Source: Spirosoma sp. (GTDB lineage Bacteria > Bacteroidota > Bacteroidia > Cytophagales > Spirosomataceae). From it: a DNA stretch of 42,220 nucleotides. Shown one piece after another: positions 31,201 through 39,209 of the stretch (within the stretch, counting starts at the first letter, position 1; the number at the start of each line of letters is the position of its first letter). The translations under genes were made by a program, and so were the position numbers. The stretch covers positions 1-42,220 of the forward strand of contig JACMPG010000341.1 of the NCBI GenBank assembly GCA_014377625.1. Direction: 5' to 3'. The notes beneath the pieces are model-generated. The model saw only the letters and a program-made list of their open reading frames with translations, ran no database searches and was not told where the DNA came from.

Positions 31201-32025
31201 TCAGCGGCCAAACACTCTTTTATATCGACGCAACTGCGGGGTCGACAGTACGTAGACCAGGCGGGCTGCTACGATAAAATATCCATCGTTTTTGGTGCTA
31301 TTACCCCGTTGCTCGCCGGGTCTGTTGAGCGGCAAACCAATTTCACCCCGCCGGTCTGCCAGCACGGCTTCAAATGGGTCTTTACCAGTCTGGTCAGCAT
31401 AAACCGTACTGACATCGTCTAAATAATCGCTGTTGACGTGCGTATACGTACCTTCGAGATGTAGCCTGGTACGGTCTCCTACAGCCAGCGGAACACCAAT
31501 CCCGTACCGAACAATGAGCGGAAGCCGATTGTAGTCTACGCCTTCGGTGCGCATCGGTGCCAGACTATATAGACCCCCTGCGTAAAATGCCCTCGGCGTC
31601 ATATACGTCAGCCCAACGCCCACCAGCGCGTACGGAATGCTTGCCCGATGAGCATCATCGACCCGCCATAGGTCAACCTGTACGCCCGCCCAGCTATCAG
31701 GATTCAGGCTAATAAAAGACAGGTTATTATAGAAGTTTCGGGTGTATTTCTGATCACCGCGAATCAGGTAAAGCTGCCCCTCGGCCCGGAGTGATACCTG
31801 GTAAGAAAGCCGGTACGAAACAGCCAGATTTGCGGCAATCCCAGCCTGAAAGTGCCCCAAATCGCCCGGCTCGTTCAGGTCACCGGTATAGCGCGTTACG
31901 CCCAGCCCGGTGCTCAGCAACCATGTGCCGGGTTTGTCTTCCCAATACCGCGACCGCTGCGCTATTGTCGTGCTGGAAATGAACAGGAAAAGAAATAAGA
32001 AAGCTAAGGACTGAACAGCTCGCAA
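31201..32025 (-). CDS. Outer-membrane beta-barrel protein (DUF6089-like)
   Basis: The 274-residue protein has a signal peptide (MRAVQSLAFLFLFLFISSTTIAQ) and repeated amphipathic strands: WLLSTGLGVTRYTGDLNEPGDL, QAGIAANLAVSYRLSYQVSLRAEGQLYLIRGD, and IPYALVGVGLTYMTP, with Gly and aromatic residues alternating. The last strand IVAARLVYVLSTP is a typical terminal barrel strand. This looks like the small outer-membrane proteins (DUF6089-type) common in Cytophagales, which are involved in envelope function but not characterised. It sits 64 bases upstream of the polyprenyl synthase start and is probably separately expressed. Confidence 0.75.
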   Translation of the reverse strand: MRAVQSLAFLFLFLFISSTTIAQRSRYWEDKPGTWLLSTGLGVTRYTGDLNEPGDLGHFQAGIAANLAVSYRLSYQVSLRAEGQLYLIRGDQKYTRNFYNNLSFISLNPDSWAGVQVDLWRVDDAHRASIPYALVGVGLTYMTPRAFYAGGLYSLAPMRTEGVDYNRLPLIVRYGIGVPLAVGDRTRLHLEGTYTHVNSDYLDDVSTVYADQTGKDPFEAVLADRRGEIGLPLNRPGEQRGNSTKNDGYFIVAARLVYVLSTPQLRRYKRVFGR

Positions 32026-32105
32026 GGCAATAATTAGTTACGTAATGGGTCTTAATGAGACGCAGATTGCGCCGATGGTAACGTAAATACAGACTTAATA
32101 ACCCG

Positions 32106-32549
32106 TTACAGTTCACCAATGTCCTCGTTCCATAGCTGCGGCTTATCAGCAATGAACTGCTCCATCATTTGCACGCACTCGGGCAGGTCGAGGTCAATGA
32201 CTTCTACACCGTGCTGTTCCATAAATTCGCGCGCGCCACTGAATGTCCGCGACTCACCCACAATGACCTTCGGAATTTTGAATTGCACAATCGTACCGGC
32301 GCACATATAGCACGGCATCAGCGTAGAGTAGATAACCGTATCGCGAAACGAGCCAACGCGACCCGCGTTGTTGAGGCAGTCCATCTCGCCATGCAGAATC
32401 GGGTTGTTCTCCTGCACCCGCTTGTTATGCCCCGATGCCACCAGCTCGCCATTTTTCACGAGCGACGAGCCAATGGGAATACCACCTTCGGCAAGGCTTT
32501 TCCGGGCCTGATTGATGGCCTCCTGCATGAATGGGTCTGATATATCCAT
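32106..32549 (-). CDS. Nucleoside/cytosine deaminase (Fcy1-like)
   Basis: The 147-residue protein has the zinc-site signatures of the cytidine deaminase superfamily: HGEMDCLNN (His53, catalytic Glu55) and PCYMCAG (Cys80, Cys83). Its overall arrangement resembles yeast cytosine deaminase: EGGIPIGSSLV, ILHGEMDCLNNAGR, YSTLMPCYMCAGTIVQFKIPKVIVGE, and the C-terminal FIADKPQLWNEDIGE, which corresponds to the yeast active-site lid with its Trp and Asp. The base deaminated, probably cytosine or a related pyrimidine, is inferred. It starts one base after the end of the coiled-coil gene at 32551, so it is co-transcribed with it. Confidence 0.88.
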   Translation of the reverse strand: MDISDPFMQEAINQARKSLAEGGIPIGSSLVKNGELVASGHNKRVQENNPILHGEMDCLNNAGRVGSFRDTVIYSTLMPCYMCAGTIVQFKIPKVIVGESRTFSGAREFMEQHGVEVIDLDLPECVQMMEQFIADKPQLWNEDIGEL

Positions 32550-32550
32550 G

Positions 32551-33009
32551 TCAGCCGAGTTTTTCGCGGAGCAGTTGAAGAATCAAGTCCTGACCTACTT
32601 TCAGTGCTTCCTGACCCGTTTTCAGCTCATCTATCTGTTTTTGAGTCAATGCAGCTAAATCGGTAATCTGTTGCTCAGTCCGAGCCGATAAATCCACAAA
32701 CTGCTGGTCTGTTCTCTCAGATAAACCAGCAAGATGTTGCTCAGTCCGGGACGATAAATCCACAAATTGCTGGTCTGTTCTCTCAGATAAACCAGCAAGC
32801 TGTTGCTCAGTCCGAGCCGATAAATCCACAAACTGCTGGTCTGTTCTCTCAGATAAACCAGCAAGCTGTTGCTTAATTTCCTGAACTTCGGCATTTGTAT
32901 TCACAGCGAAGTCAAGAATTTTCCCCTGCCCCTCAATAAGACGGTCAATTTTCTGAAGTGAATCAGCCATCAATGGCTCCAACTGGTCAAGTCTGCGGTC
33001 TGGTGTCAT
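32551..33009 (-). CDS. Hendecad-repeat coiled-coil protein
   Basis: A 152-residue acidic/Gln-rich protein. Residues about 48-125 are 11-residue repeats of the form L-A-G-L-S-E-R-T-D-Q-Q alternating with F-V-D-L-S-A-R-T-E-Q-Q, seven or eight units with few changes. Hydrophobic residues recur at positions 1 and 4 of each unit, which predicts a right-handed or straight coiled coil. The C-terminus (LKTGQEALKVGQDLILQLLREKLG) continues the helix. DNA of three 66-bp units (32668-32865) is nearly identical, so unit number may vary. No membrane segment or signal. It lies upstream of the deaminase gene by one base. Similar small proteins are found with Uma2 or restriction genes, but function here is unknown. 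Confidence 0.7.
   Translation of the reverse strand: MTPDRRLDQLEPLMADSLQKIDRLIEGQGKILDFAVNTNAEVQEIKQQLAGLSERTDQQFVDLSARTEQQLAGLSERTDQQFVDLSSRTEQHLAGLSERTDQQFVDLSARTEQQITDLAALTQKQIDELKTGQEALKVGQDLILQLLREKLG
32668..32865. repeat. Three tandem 66-bp repeats in the coiled-coil gene
   Basis: Units 32668-32733, 32734-32799 and 32800-32865 are nearly identical, with a fourth partial unit to 32875. Each encodes two hendecads. It is in frame and coding, not a CRISPR. Confidence 0.9.
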
Positions 33010-33059
33010 GTAGGCAAAGCTAAGAAAATTTCAGATTTTCAGTTAGTTGTCCCGGGTCA

Positions 33060-35585
33060 TCACCGCTTACCACGCCCACCGCGCCGGTTCTGGCCTTTGG
33101 CGGCTGGCTCTTTGCTGCGGTCCGAACCTGACTTACTCCGCGATGACGATCGTACTTCGGTGCGGCCGTTTGACCGGTTACTTTTGAAATCGCTGGCTTT
33201 GGCGCGGCTGGTGCTGCCACCCACGAGGGCGAAGTCCATGCTTCGGCGGGCGAGGTTGGTTTCTTTCACGCGGACTTCCACGACATCGCCGAAGGTGTAC
33301 ATCTTTTTGGTGCGCTGCCCAATGATCCGGTAGTTCTCCTTATCAAACTCGTAAAAATCGTCGCTCAGATCCTGCATCCGCACGAGACCCTCGCAACTAT
33401 TCTCAGTGATTTCCACAAAGATGCCGAACTCCGTAACGCCCGAAATAACCCCGGCAAATATGCGGTTGGGGTCCATCAGACTCATATACTCGACCTGCTT
33501 GTATTTGATGCTGGCGCGTTCGGCGTCGGAAGCCATTTTTTCGCGGGCCGACGCGTGTTTACACTGCTCCTCCACTGGCTCGCGCTCCACGGGTTTGCCC
33601 TTGTCTAAGTAATGCTGCAACAACCGGTGCGCCATCATGTCGGGGTAGCGACGGATGGGTGAAGTGAAGTGCGAATACCGCTCAAAGGCAAGACCAAAGT
33701 GGCCCAGATCTTCGGTACTATACCGCGCCTTCGACATGGTACGGACCGCCAGTTGCGACAACATACCCGCTTCGGGTTTCCCCTCAATGCTATGCATGAA
33801 GTTATTCATCGAACTGGACAGATGTTCCTCATCCGTCTTGAGTTTAAAACCCAGCTTACTGGCAAATTCGGCGAACTGAGCAAGTCGGTCGCGGTCCGGC
33901 TCTTCGTGAACCCGATACACCATGACGTTTTCCTGTCCCCGTTTGCTGAGCGAATGCACAAACTCGGCCACGCGCCGGTTGGCCATCAGCATGAACTCTT
34001 CGATGAGTTTGTTAGTGTCCTGCCGCAACTTGGTATAGACCGACAGCGGAGTGCCGTTCTCGTCCAGATTGAACCGAATTTCGTTTGTTTCAAAGTTAAT
34101 GGCTCCGTTTTTAAATCGTTCGGTACGCAGTCTATAGGCCAGTTCGTTTAGCAGTTGCAGTTCGGTCAGGAAATCGCCCCGGTTGTTGTTCAGGATATCC
34201 TGCGCTTCTTCGTAGCTGAACCGGCGGTCGGAGTGGGTGATGGTGCGGCCAAACCACTCCTTCACAATCTGGGCGTCGGGCGTGAGTTCAAACACCGCTG
34301 AGAAGGTCAGCTTGTCTTCGTTGGGCCGGAGTGAACACAGACCGTTCGAGAGTTTTTCAGGCAGCATCGGCACCACGCGGTCCACAAGATAGACCGACGT
34401 AGCGCGTTTGAACGCTTCTTCTTCGAGCAGCGTACCGGGCGTAACGTAGTGCGTGACGTCGGCAATGTGGACGCCGATTTCGTAATTACCATTATCCAGT
34501 ATCGCTACCGACAGCGCATCGTCAAAATCCTTCGCATCAACGGGGTCAATGGTAAACGTGGTCGTTTCGCGCATGTCGCGCCGTTTGGCCATGTCTTTCT
34601 TGCCAATTTTGGTCGGGATAGCTTCGGCTTCGGCTTCCACGGCTTTGGGAAAGTCAATAGGCAAACCAAACTCGGCCAGGATAGCGTGCATCTCGGTGTT
34701 GTTCTCCCCCGCCTTGCCCAGTACGGTTATCACCTCGCCCTCAAACCGCTGTTTGCGGCTGCCTGGCTCCGGGAATTTCGTGATGCGGACAATGACTTTT
34801 TCATCGTCATTAGCTTCACCAAGTTTCTCTTTCGGGATAAAAATATCGTCGTAAATCTTGCGGCTGTCGGCCACCACAAACCCGTAGTTTGGTGACACTT
34901 CAATGCTGCCAACAAGTTCGCTGCGGCCCCGCTCCAGAATGCCAGTCACTTTTCCCTCGATACGCCGACGTGCCTGCCCCCCCCCCGATCCGCTACGCGA
35001 ATCGGCAAAAGCAACAACCTGAACCCGGTCGCCATCAACAGCGCCGTTCAGATCGTCGGTCGAGACCCAGATATCGTCGTTACGGTCGCCCCGCGTGCCG
35101 AGTGGCGAAACCGGGATGACGAACGCAAAACGGGCATTTACGTGATCGACCATACCTTCGGTGGCGTTAATGTCAGCGTCGGCGCGGTAGGTTTTGTCAG
35201 ACTGCTGACTGATGCTACCCTCTTCGGCGAGTTCGTCCAGCAAGCCACGCATCAGGAAAATGGTGCGCCGGTCCCAAATGCCAAAATGCTCCAGAATGGC
35301 CTCCTGCGAAAACGTTTTCTTATCGTTGATCTGAAGGAAAGACAGCAAATCAGCTTTCAATTCGTCCAGATACGTATCGTTTTGGGGAACCGGGCGGATT
35401 GGTTTATCAACGCCCTGTTCGCGGGGTCGGGCCGGACCGGGCCGGGTACTAACCGCTTTGACCGGTTTAGACCTGGGCGTATTGGCCTGGCCTGACGAGG
35501 CCCGGCCTGACGCGGCCCGATCAGATGTCGGCTTATCTGTTGCGGCCTTGTTATATTTATTAGTTTTTGGATTTTGATTCTTCAT
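33060..35585 (-). CDS. rnr: Ribonuclease R (3'-5' exoribonuclease)
   Basis: The 841-residue enzyme degrades structured RNA 3' to 5'. It has a basic, Ser/Pro-rich N-terminal tail (1-65), a winged-helix-like segment (about 70-140, SFLQINDKKTFSQEAILEHFG), cold-shock domains (GYGFV-like NYGFVVADSRKIYDDIFIP), and the RNB catalytic domain with IDPVDAKDFDDALS (metal-binding Asp set) and GVHIADVTHYV. HRLLQHYLDKGKP follows, then a C-terminal S1 domain (FAGVISGVTEFGIFVEI, DVVEVRVKETNLARRSMDF) and an Arg/Ser/Gly-rich tail. Full-length for RNase R. The coding strand holds a G10 tract (34977-34986) encoding Ser-Gly-Gly-Gly between cold-shock domains, where slippage would truncate the enzyme before RNB. 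Confidence 0.95.
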   Translation of the reverse strand: MKNQNPKTNKYNKAATDKPTSDRAASGRASSGQANTPRSKPVKAVSTRPGPARPREQGVDKPIRPVPQNDTYLDELKADLLSFLQINDKKTFSQEAILEHFGIWDRRTIFLMRGLLDELAEEGSISQQSDKTYRADADINATEGMVDHVNARFAFVIPVSPLGTRGDRNDDIWVSTDDLNGAVDGDRVQVVAFADSRSGSGGGQARRRIEGKVTGILERGRSELVGSIEVSPNYGFVVADSRKIYDDIFIPKEKLGEANDDEKVIVRITKFPEPGSRKQRFEGEVITVLGKAGENNTEMHAILAEFGLPIDFPKAVEAEAEAIPTKIGKKDMAKRRDMRETTTFTIDPVDAKDFDDALSVAILDNGNYEIGVHIADVTHYVTPGTLLEEEAFKRATSVYLVDRVVPMLPEKLSNGLCSLRPNEDKLTFSAVFELTPDAQIVKEWFGRTITHSDRRFSYEEAQDILNNNRGDFLTELQLLNELAYRLRTERFKNGAINFETNEIRFNLDENGTPLSVYTKLRQDTNKLIEEFMLMANRRVAEFVHSLSKRGQENVMVYRVHEEPDRDRLAQFAEFASKLGFKLKTDEEHLSSSMNNFMHSIEGKPEAGMLSQLAVRTMSKARYSTEDLGHFGLAFERYSHFTSPIRRYPDMMAHRLLQHYLDKGKPVEREPVEEQCKHASAREKMASDAERASIKYKQVEYMSLMDPNRIFAGVISGVTEFGIFVEITENSCEGLVRMQDLSDDFYEFDKENYRIIGQRTKKMYTFGDVVEVRVKETNLARRSMDFALVGGSTSRAKASDFKSNRSNGRTEVRSSSRSKSGSDRSKEPAAKGQNRRGGRGKR
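34977..34986. repeat. C10/G10 homopolymer inside rnr
   Basis: Ten consecutive Cs on the plus strand, coding for Gly-Gly-Gly in a linker of RNase R. A change of one base would truncate the protein before the catalytic domain. Confidence 0.9.
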
Positions 35586-35642
35586 TTGTGGTCACGGACG
35601 TCAGCCCATGATAAGTAAAAGGTGGGCTTTGTTGCTGACAGA

Positions 35643-36047
35643 TTACTCGTGCAAAATCCCTTCCAGACCCAGTGCGGGTATCTGAATAAGATTTGCTTCG
35701 ACGATGCTGTCGGGAACAAAGATGAATTTTTTATCGAATATCTGATTATCAATGTAATAGCTAACCCAATATTCATTATTAAGGTGAAATACGTCGGGCA
35801 GAATCGTTTCCACAACCTCATATGCCCCGGCGGATACATCGGCAAAAAAGTGCCGCAGAGTAGAGGTTTTCTGTTCTTCGGCGTCTTTTTCGCCGTATCC
35901 TTTCGAAGTTACGAACACCGTATGAATCGGCATGTTGTTCTGGTTAATCAGAAACACCTGCCAGTCATAATCGCCCAGCAGGTTTTCTTTGCGGGCAATG
36001 GCAATCTGTACACCCTCAACAGGCAAAAAGTCGATATCTTTCTTCAT
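35643..36047 (-). CDS. Hypothetical cytoplasmic protein
   Basis: A 134-residue acidic protein without signal peptide or membrane segment. It starts MKKDIDFLPVEGVQIAIARKE and contains alternating strand-like segments: DYDWQVFLINQNNMPIHTVFVTSKGYG, YEVVETILPDVFHLNNEYWVSYYIDNQIFDKKFIFVPDSI. It ends ALGLEGILHE. I do not recognise the family. It appears to be a mixed beta-sandwich, and probably belongs to a group conserved in related Cytophagales because the reading frame is clean and the codon use matches its neighbours. It lies between rnr (57 bases away) and lipB on the same strand; the linkage tells nothing definite. Confidence 0.65.
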   Translation of the reverse strand: MKKDIDFLPVEGVQIAIARKENLLGDYDWQVFLINQNNMPIHTVFVTSKGYGEKDAEEQKTSTLRHFFADVSAGAYEVVETILPDVFHLNNEYWVSYYIDNQIFDKKFIFVPDSIVEANLIQIPALGLEGILHE

Positions 36048-36061
36048 TTCTTAGGTTTTAA

Positions 36062-36165
36062 CACAGAGGAATAGAGCGGTCCGACAGGTCGGTATTACGG
36101 AGAACAGAGAGATATAAATTTGAATTGAAGAACTCTGTTTCCTCCGCGAAAAACTCCCTCCCTCT
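36062..36165. repeat. Nested inverted repeat, CAGAG type
   Basis: Outer arm CACAGAGG (36062-36069) pairs with CCTCTGT near 36160. Inner arms ACGGAGAACAGAG (36097-36109) and CTCTGTTTCCTCCG (36133-36146) pair with small bulges. Wording resembles the element at 25864-25962. A second small hairpin (CCGAC/GTCGG) sits in the left part near 36081-36092. Confidence 0.6.
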
Positions 36166-36183
36166 GTCGCATCGGCGCACCGG

Positions 36184-36930
36184 TTAAATAGTCATCTCAA
36201 ATAATTCTGCCAGATGTGTCTGCACCCGGCCTGCTACTTCGTTAACCGGAATTTCACGGCCCAGTTCGACGGCCATCGACGTAACGGCTTTGTCGGCAAT
36301 ACCGCAGGGAACGATGTGGCCAAAATACGACAAATCGGTGTTGACGTTCAGCGCGAAGCCGTGCATCGTTACCCAACGGCTGGCTTTTACACCCATCGCA
36401 CAGATTTTGCGGGGGCGTAGGGCCGGATCTTCAGCACTACCGTCAAAATCAAGCCAGACACCCGTAAGCCGGTCGCTGCCGATACCTTCGATGCGCCCCG
36501 CCCGCAGGCCGTAGTCGGCCAGGGTCAGGATAATGCTCTCCTCTAACAACCGCATATAGCGATGAATGTCCGTAAAAAAGTTGTCTAAATCCAGAATTGG
36601 GTAGCCCACCAACTGACCGGGACCGTGATACGTGATGTCGCCCCCGCGCCGGATTTTGAAAAACGTAGCCCCGTACTGCTCGCGCAAGTCGTCTTCGCCG
36701 ATGAGCAGGTTAGCCATGCTCCCGCTGGTACCGAGGGTATAGACATGGGGGTGTTCGCAAAAAATCAGGTAGTTGGGCGTAGGCTGTTGCTGTGGGGCAG
36801 GCCGGTCGCGGTTATGGAGTTTCTGCGCCGTAATCTGAGCAGACAATCGTTCCTGTTCGGTCCAGGCGGTCTGATACTCAACGAGCCCGAGGTGCCGGAC
36901 ATCAACTTGCTTATTGATAATACTATTCAT
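36184..36930 (-). CDS. lipB: Octanoyl-[acyl-carrier-protein]:protein N-octanoyltransferase
   Basis: The 248-residue enzyme transfers octanoyl groups from ACP to lipoyl domains, the first step of lipoate synthesis. It has the family motif RRGGDITYHGPGQLVGYPILDL, the active-site Lys in MGVKASRWVTMHGFALNV and the acyl-thioester Cys in VPCGI. Its length is normal, with an added N-terminal segment of about 30 residues as in other Bacteroidota. It supplies the lipoyl cofactor used by the complexes served by lpdA (24299-25699), though they are far apart here. It is divergent from yraN (93 bases between starts). Confidence 0.95.
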   Translation of the reverse strand: MNSIINKQVDVRHLGLVEYQTAWTEQERLSAQITAQKLHNRDRPAPQQQPTPNYLIFCEHPHVYTLGTSGSMANLLIGEDDLREQYGATFFKIRRGGDITYHGPGQLVGYPILDLDNFFTDIHRYMRLLEESIILTLADYGLRAGRIEGIGSDRLTGVWLDFDGSAEDPALRPRKICAMGVKASRWVTMHGFALNVNTDLSYFGHIVPCGIADKAVTSMAVELGREIPVNEVAGRVQTHLAELFEMTI

Positions 36931-37023
36931 TCTTTTACGCCGGAAGTCACCTTCTGGTCAGGTAAATAACACACAAAACCACGTCTTTCGTTCGATTACT
37001 CCACCGTACCCAATTCTCTACTC

Positions 37024-37377
37024 ATGGCACAACACAATGATACCGGCAGACAGGGAGAGGCCGAAGCCGCCCGCTACCTTCGCGAAAAAGGCTATCAGAT
37101 TCTGACTACCAATTACCGCTACCAGCACGCCGAAATCGATATTGTGGCGCAAAACGGCAAACTGCTGCTGTTTGTAGAGGTCAAAACCCGTACCAATGTC
37201 AGCTTCGGCAACCCCGAAGAATTCGTGAACTACGCAAAGGCTAAACTGGTCATGAAGGCCGCTGAACATTATATTTTTGCCCATAACTGGCAGCATGACG
37301 TCCGTTTCGACATTGTAGCCGTAATTATAAACGGAAATGAGATACGGGTCAAACATGTCGAGGATGCGTTTTGCTGA
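37024..37377 (+). CDS. YraN family (UPF0102) endonuclease-like protein
   Basis: The 117-residue protein matches the YraN/UPF0102 family of the PD-(D/E)xK nuclease superfamily. It has GRQGEAEAARYLREKGYQIL, the core motif HAEIDIVAQNGKLLLFVEVKTR (Asp and Glu-x-Lys), and SFGNPEEFVNYAKAKLVMKAAEHYI near the middle. The last strand is DVRFDIVAVI. Family members resemble Holliday-junction resolvases, but activity has not been established. The start ATG lies immediately after an ACTC stretch in the divergent lipB/yraN spacer. The gene is single, with a 95-base gap to the S41 peptidase. Confidence 0.93.
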   Translation: MAQHNDTGRQGEAEAARYLREKGYQILTTNYRYQHAEIDIVAQNGKLLLFVEVKTRTNVSFGNPEEFVNYAKAKLVMKAAEHYIFAHNWQHDVRFDIVAVIINGNEIRVKHVEDAFC

Positions 37378-37444
37378 CTGTCGGCAAATTGACTAACTGA
37401 TTTGTTTTTACCTGCCGTGGCAAATTAATCATCGGTTATTTACG

Positions 37445-37460
37445 TTTATACCGGTATAAA
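37445..37460. promoter_or_regulatory. Perfect 16-bp palindrome upstream of the S41 peptidase gene
   Basis: TTTATACCGGTATAAA lies 12 bases before the ATG at 37473. It could be an operator or a leader element. No -7 consensus is evident near it. The inner TACCGGTATA also forms the ends of the palindrome at 7402-7482. Confidence 0.45.
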
Positions 37461-37472
37461 TCAACAATCTAC

Positions 37473-38933
37473 ATGAAACTGAACCGAGTGTGGCCATCAA
37501 CGCTGCTGCTGGCTATTTTGGGGACGTCGTTCCTGACTTCCTGCAAAAAAACCCCCGACGTTACGCCATTGACCAACCCGGCTATTCTGTCCAGCACCGC
37601 CGTTAGTGGCGTGGTTACGGATCAGGAAGTGAACGACTGGATTCTGGCCAATATGCAGTACTACTACCTCTGGAACGATAAGCTCCCGGCCAGTCCAGAT
37701 AAAACTCAGACGCCCGACAATTACTTCCTGTCGCTGCTCTACGACCGTAACAACACGGCAAACTCGGACCGGGACCGTTTCTCCTGGATTCAGAAAAGTG
37801 CGGACGAGCTGAAGGCATCGCTGAGTGGCGAAAGCAAAACAACGGGTATGAACTACAAGCTGTACTACACGGATGCCAGCAGAACGAACGTGGTTGGCTC
37901 GGTTCTGTACGTATTGTCTGGCTCACCGGCGGCCCAGGCGGGCGTAAAGCGGGGCGATATCTTCACCAAAGTGAATGGGCAGACCCTCACCGGCTCTAAT
38001 TACGGCACTCTGCTCAACGGCACATCAGATGCGTATACGTTTACGTTTGCTACATCAGCCAACGGCACACTCGTTGAGGATGCACAGGCCAAAACTGTAT
38101 CGGCCATTGTTTTTCAGGAGAACCCCATCCTGCTCGACACGACCTACACTATTGGCAGCAAAAAAATTGGGTATCTGGTTTATAATCAGTTTGTACCCAA
38201 ACCCAACGGCGGCACAGTAAACACCTACGATCAGAAATTGCAGAGTATCTTCGGAAAATTCCGAAGTCAGGGCGTCAACGAACTGGTGCTTGACCTGCGC
38301 TACAACCGGGGTGGCTACGTCAGTTCATCGACCATACTGTCCAGCCTGATCTGCAAAAATATCGACCCTTCCAAAGTGTATTACGCTCAGAAATGGAACG
38401 CCACCTATTCGGCTGATGCCGATAAAAAGTACGGCGCGGGTAAATGGGGAAATCAGAACTTTGTGGCCTATCCCGAAAATGTGGGCGGAAACATCAACCG
38501 GGTATTTGTACTGACCACGGGCAGCACCGCATCGGCCAGCGAACTGGTCATTAATGGATTGCGTCCGTTCATGACCGTTACCACCATTGGCACAACCACC
38601 GTAGGTAAAAACGTGGGCTCGATCACAATTTCGGATGATAAAGGGCGAATCAAGTGGGGTATGCAGCCGCTCACCTTTAAGTCTGCCAATGCCGAAGGCT
38701 TCTCGGATTACCCGGATGGCTTTAAACCGGCGGTCGAAGTTAAAGAGCCGACTTTCGGGATGAAAGCCTTCGGCGATTTGAGCGAGTTATTACTCAATGA
38801 AGCCGTGTTTCAGATGACCGGTTCGCGCATGGCCCGCCGGGCTGCACCGGCCACTACTCCGCTGACAGAAGTAGCCTCATCGCTCGATGACAAAGCGGGG
38901 GGCGGCAATATGTTTATCGAACAACCCCGCTGA
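37473..38933 (+). CDS. S41-family (C-terminal-processing-like) peptidase, lipoprotein
   Basis: The 486-residue protein has a lipoprotein signal (LLLAILGTSFLTSC, Cys24). An N-terminal helical segment (about 50-120: VNDWILANMQYYYLWNDKLP) is followed by a PDZ domain (about 140-215: SPAAQAGVKRGDIFTKVNGQTL) and the S41 catalytic core. This has KKIGYLVYNQF, LVLDLRYNRGGYVSSS, TGSTASASELVINGL (nucleophile about Ser354) and TVGKNVG (Lys379). The final tail is Ala/Pro-rich. It is anchored in the envelope and cleaves unknown C-termini. It is preceded by the palindrome at 37445-37460. Confidence 0.9.
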   Translation: MKLNRVWPSTLLLAILGTSFLTSCKKTPDVTPLTNPAILSSTAVSGVVTDQEVNDWILANMQYYYLWNDKLPASPDKTQTPDNYFLSLLYDRNNTANSDRDRFSWIQKSADELKASLSGESKTTGMNYKLYYTDASRTNVVGSVLYVLSGSPAAQAGVKRGDIFTKVNGQTLTGSNYGTLLNGTSDAYTFTFATSANGTLVEDAQAKTVSAIVFQENPILLDTTYTIGSKKIGYLVYNQFVPKPNGGTVNTYDQKLQSIFGKFRSQGVNELVLDLRYNRGGYVSSSTILSSLICKNIDPSKVYYAQKWNATYSADADKKYGAGKWGNQNFVAYPENVGGNINRVFVLTTGSTASASELVINGLRPFMTVTTIGTTTVGKNVGSITISDDKGRIKWGMQPLTFKSANAEGFSDYPDGFKPAVEVKEPTFGMKAFGDLSELLLNEAVFQMTGSRMARRAAPATTPLTEVASSLDDKAGGGNMFIEQPR

Positions 38934-39025
38934 TTGTCGTCAGACTGAAATAGGTATTGTATTCTGGGAAGGGCGGTCTGGCAACGGGCCGCCTTTTGCG
39001 TTCAGTACGTTGTAACGCCAGTTTC

Positions 39026-39109
39026 TGTCATTCCGACGAAGGAAGAATCTTGGGTTGGGTCAGGTTTCTCTACTGTTGCTCTGAAGATTCCTCCTTCGTC
39101 GGAATGACA
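39026..39109. repeat. Palindromic repeat, GTCATTCCGACG family, copy 2
   Basis: 26-base arms (39026-39051 / 39084-39109) with one mismatch. The core GTCATTCCGACGAAGGA(G/A)GAATCTT is shared with 24191-24279, where both arms instead read GACGACAGGAGG. The loop is unrelated. Confidence 0.85.
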
Positions 39110-39209
39110 AAAAACAACCCATTGATAACGAACGTTGACCAGAATAGACCTTTTGGTGTTTTGTATCTTTACGTCGCGCAAAGGAATACGACCACAACCA
39201 CCCATCAAC

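Noticed and set aside
32668-32875. CRISPR-like spaced repeats
   Set aside because: Units are directly contiguous, in frame and coding, with no spacers.
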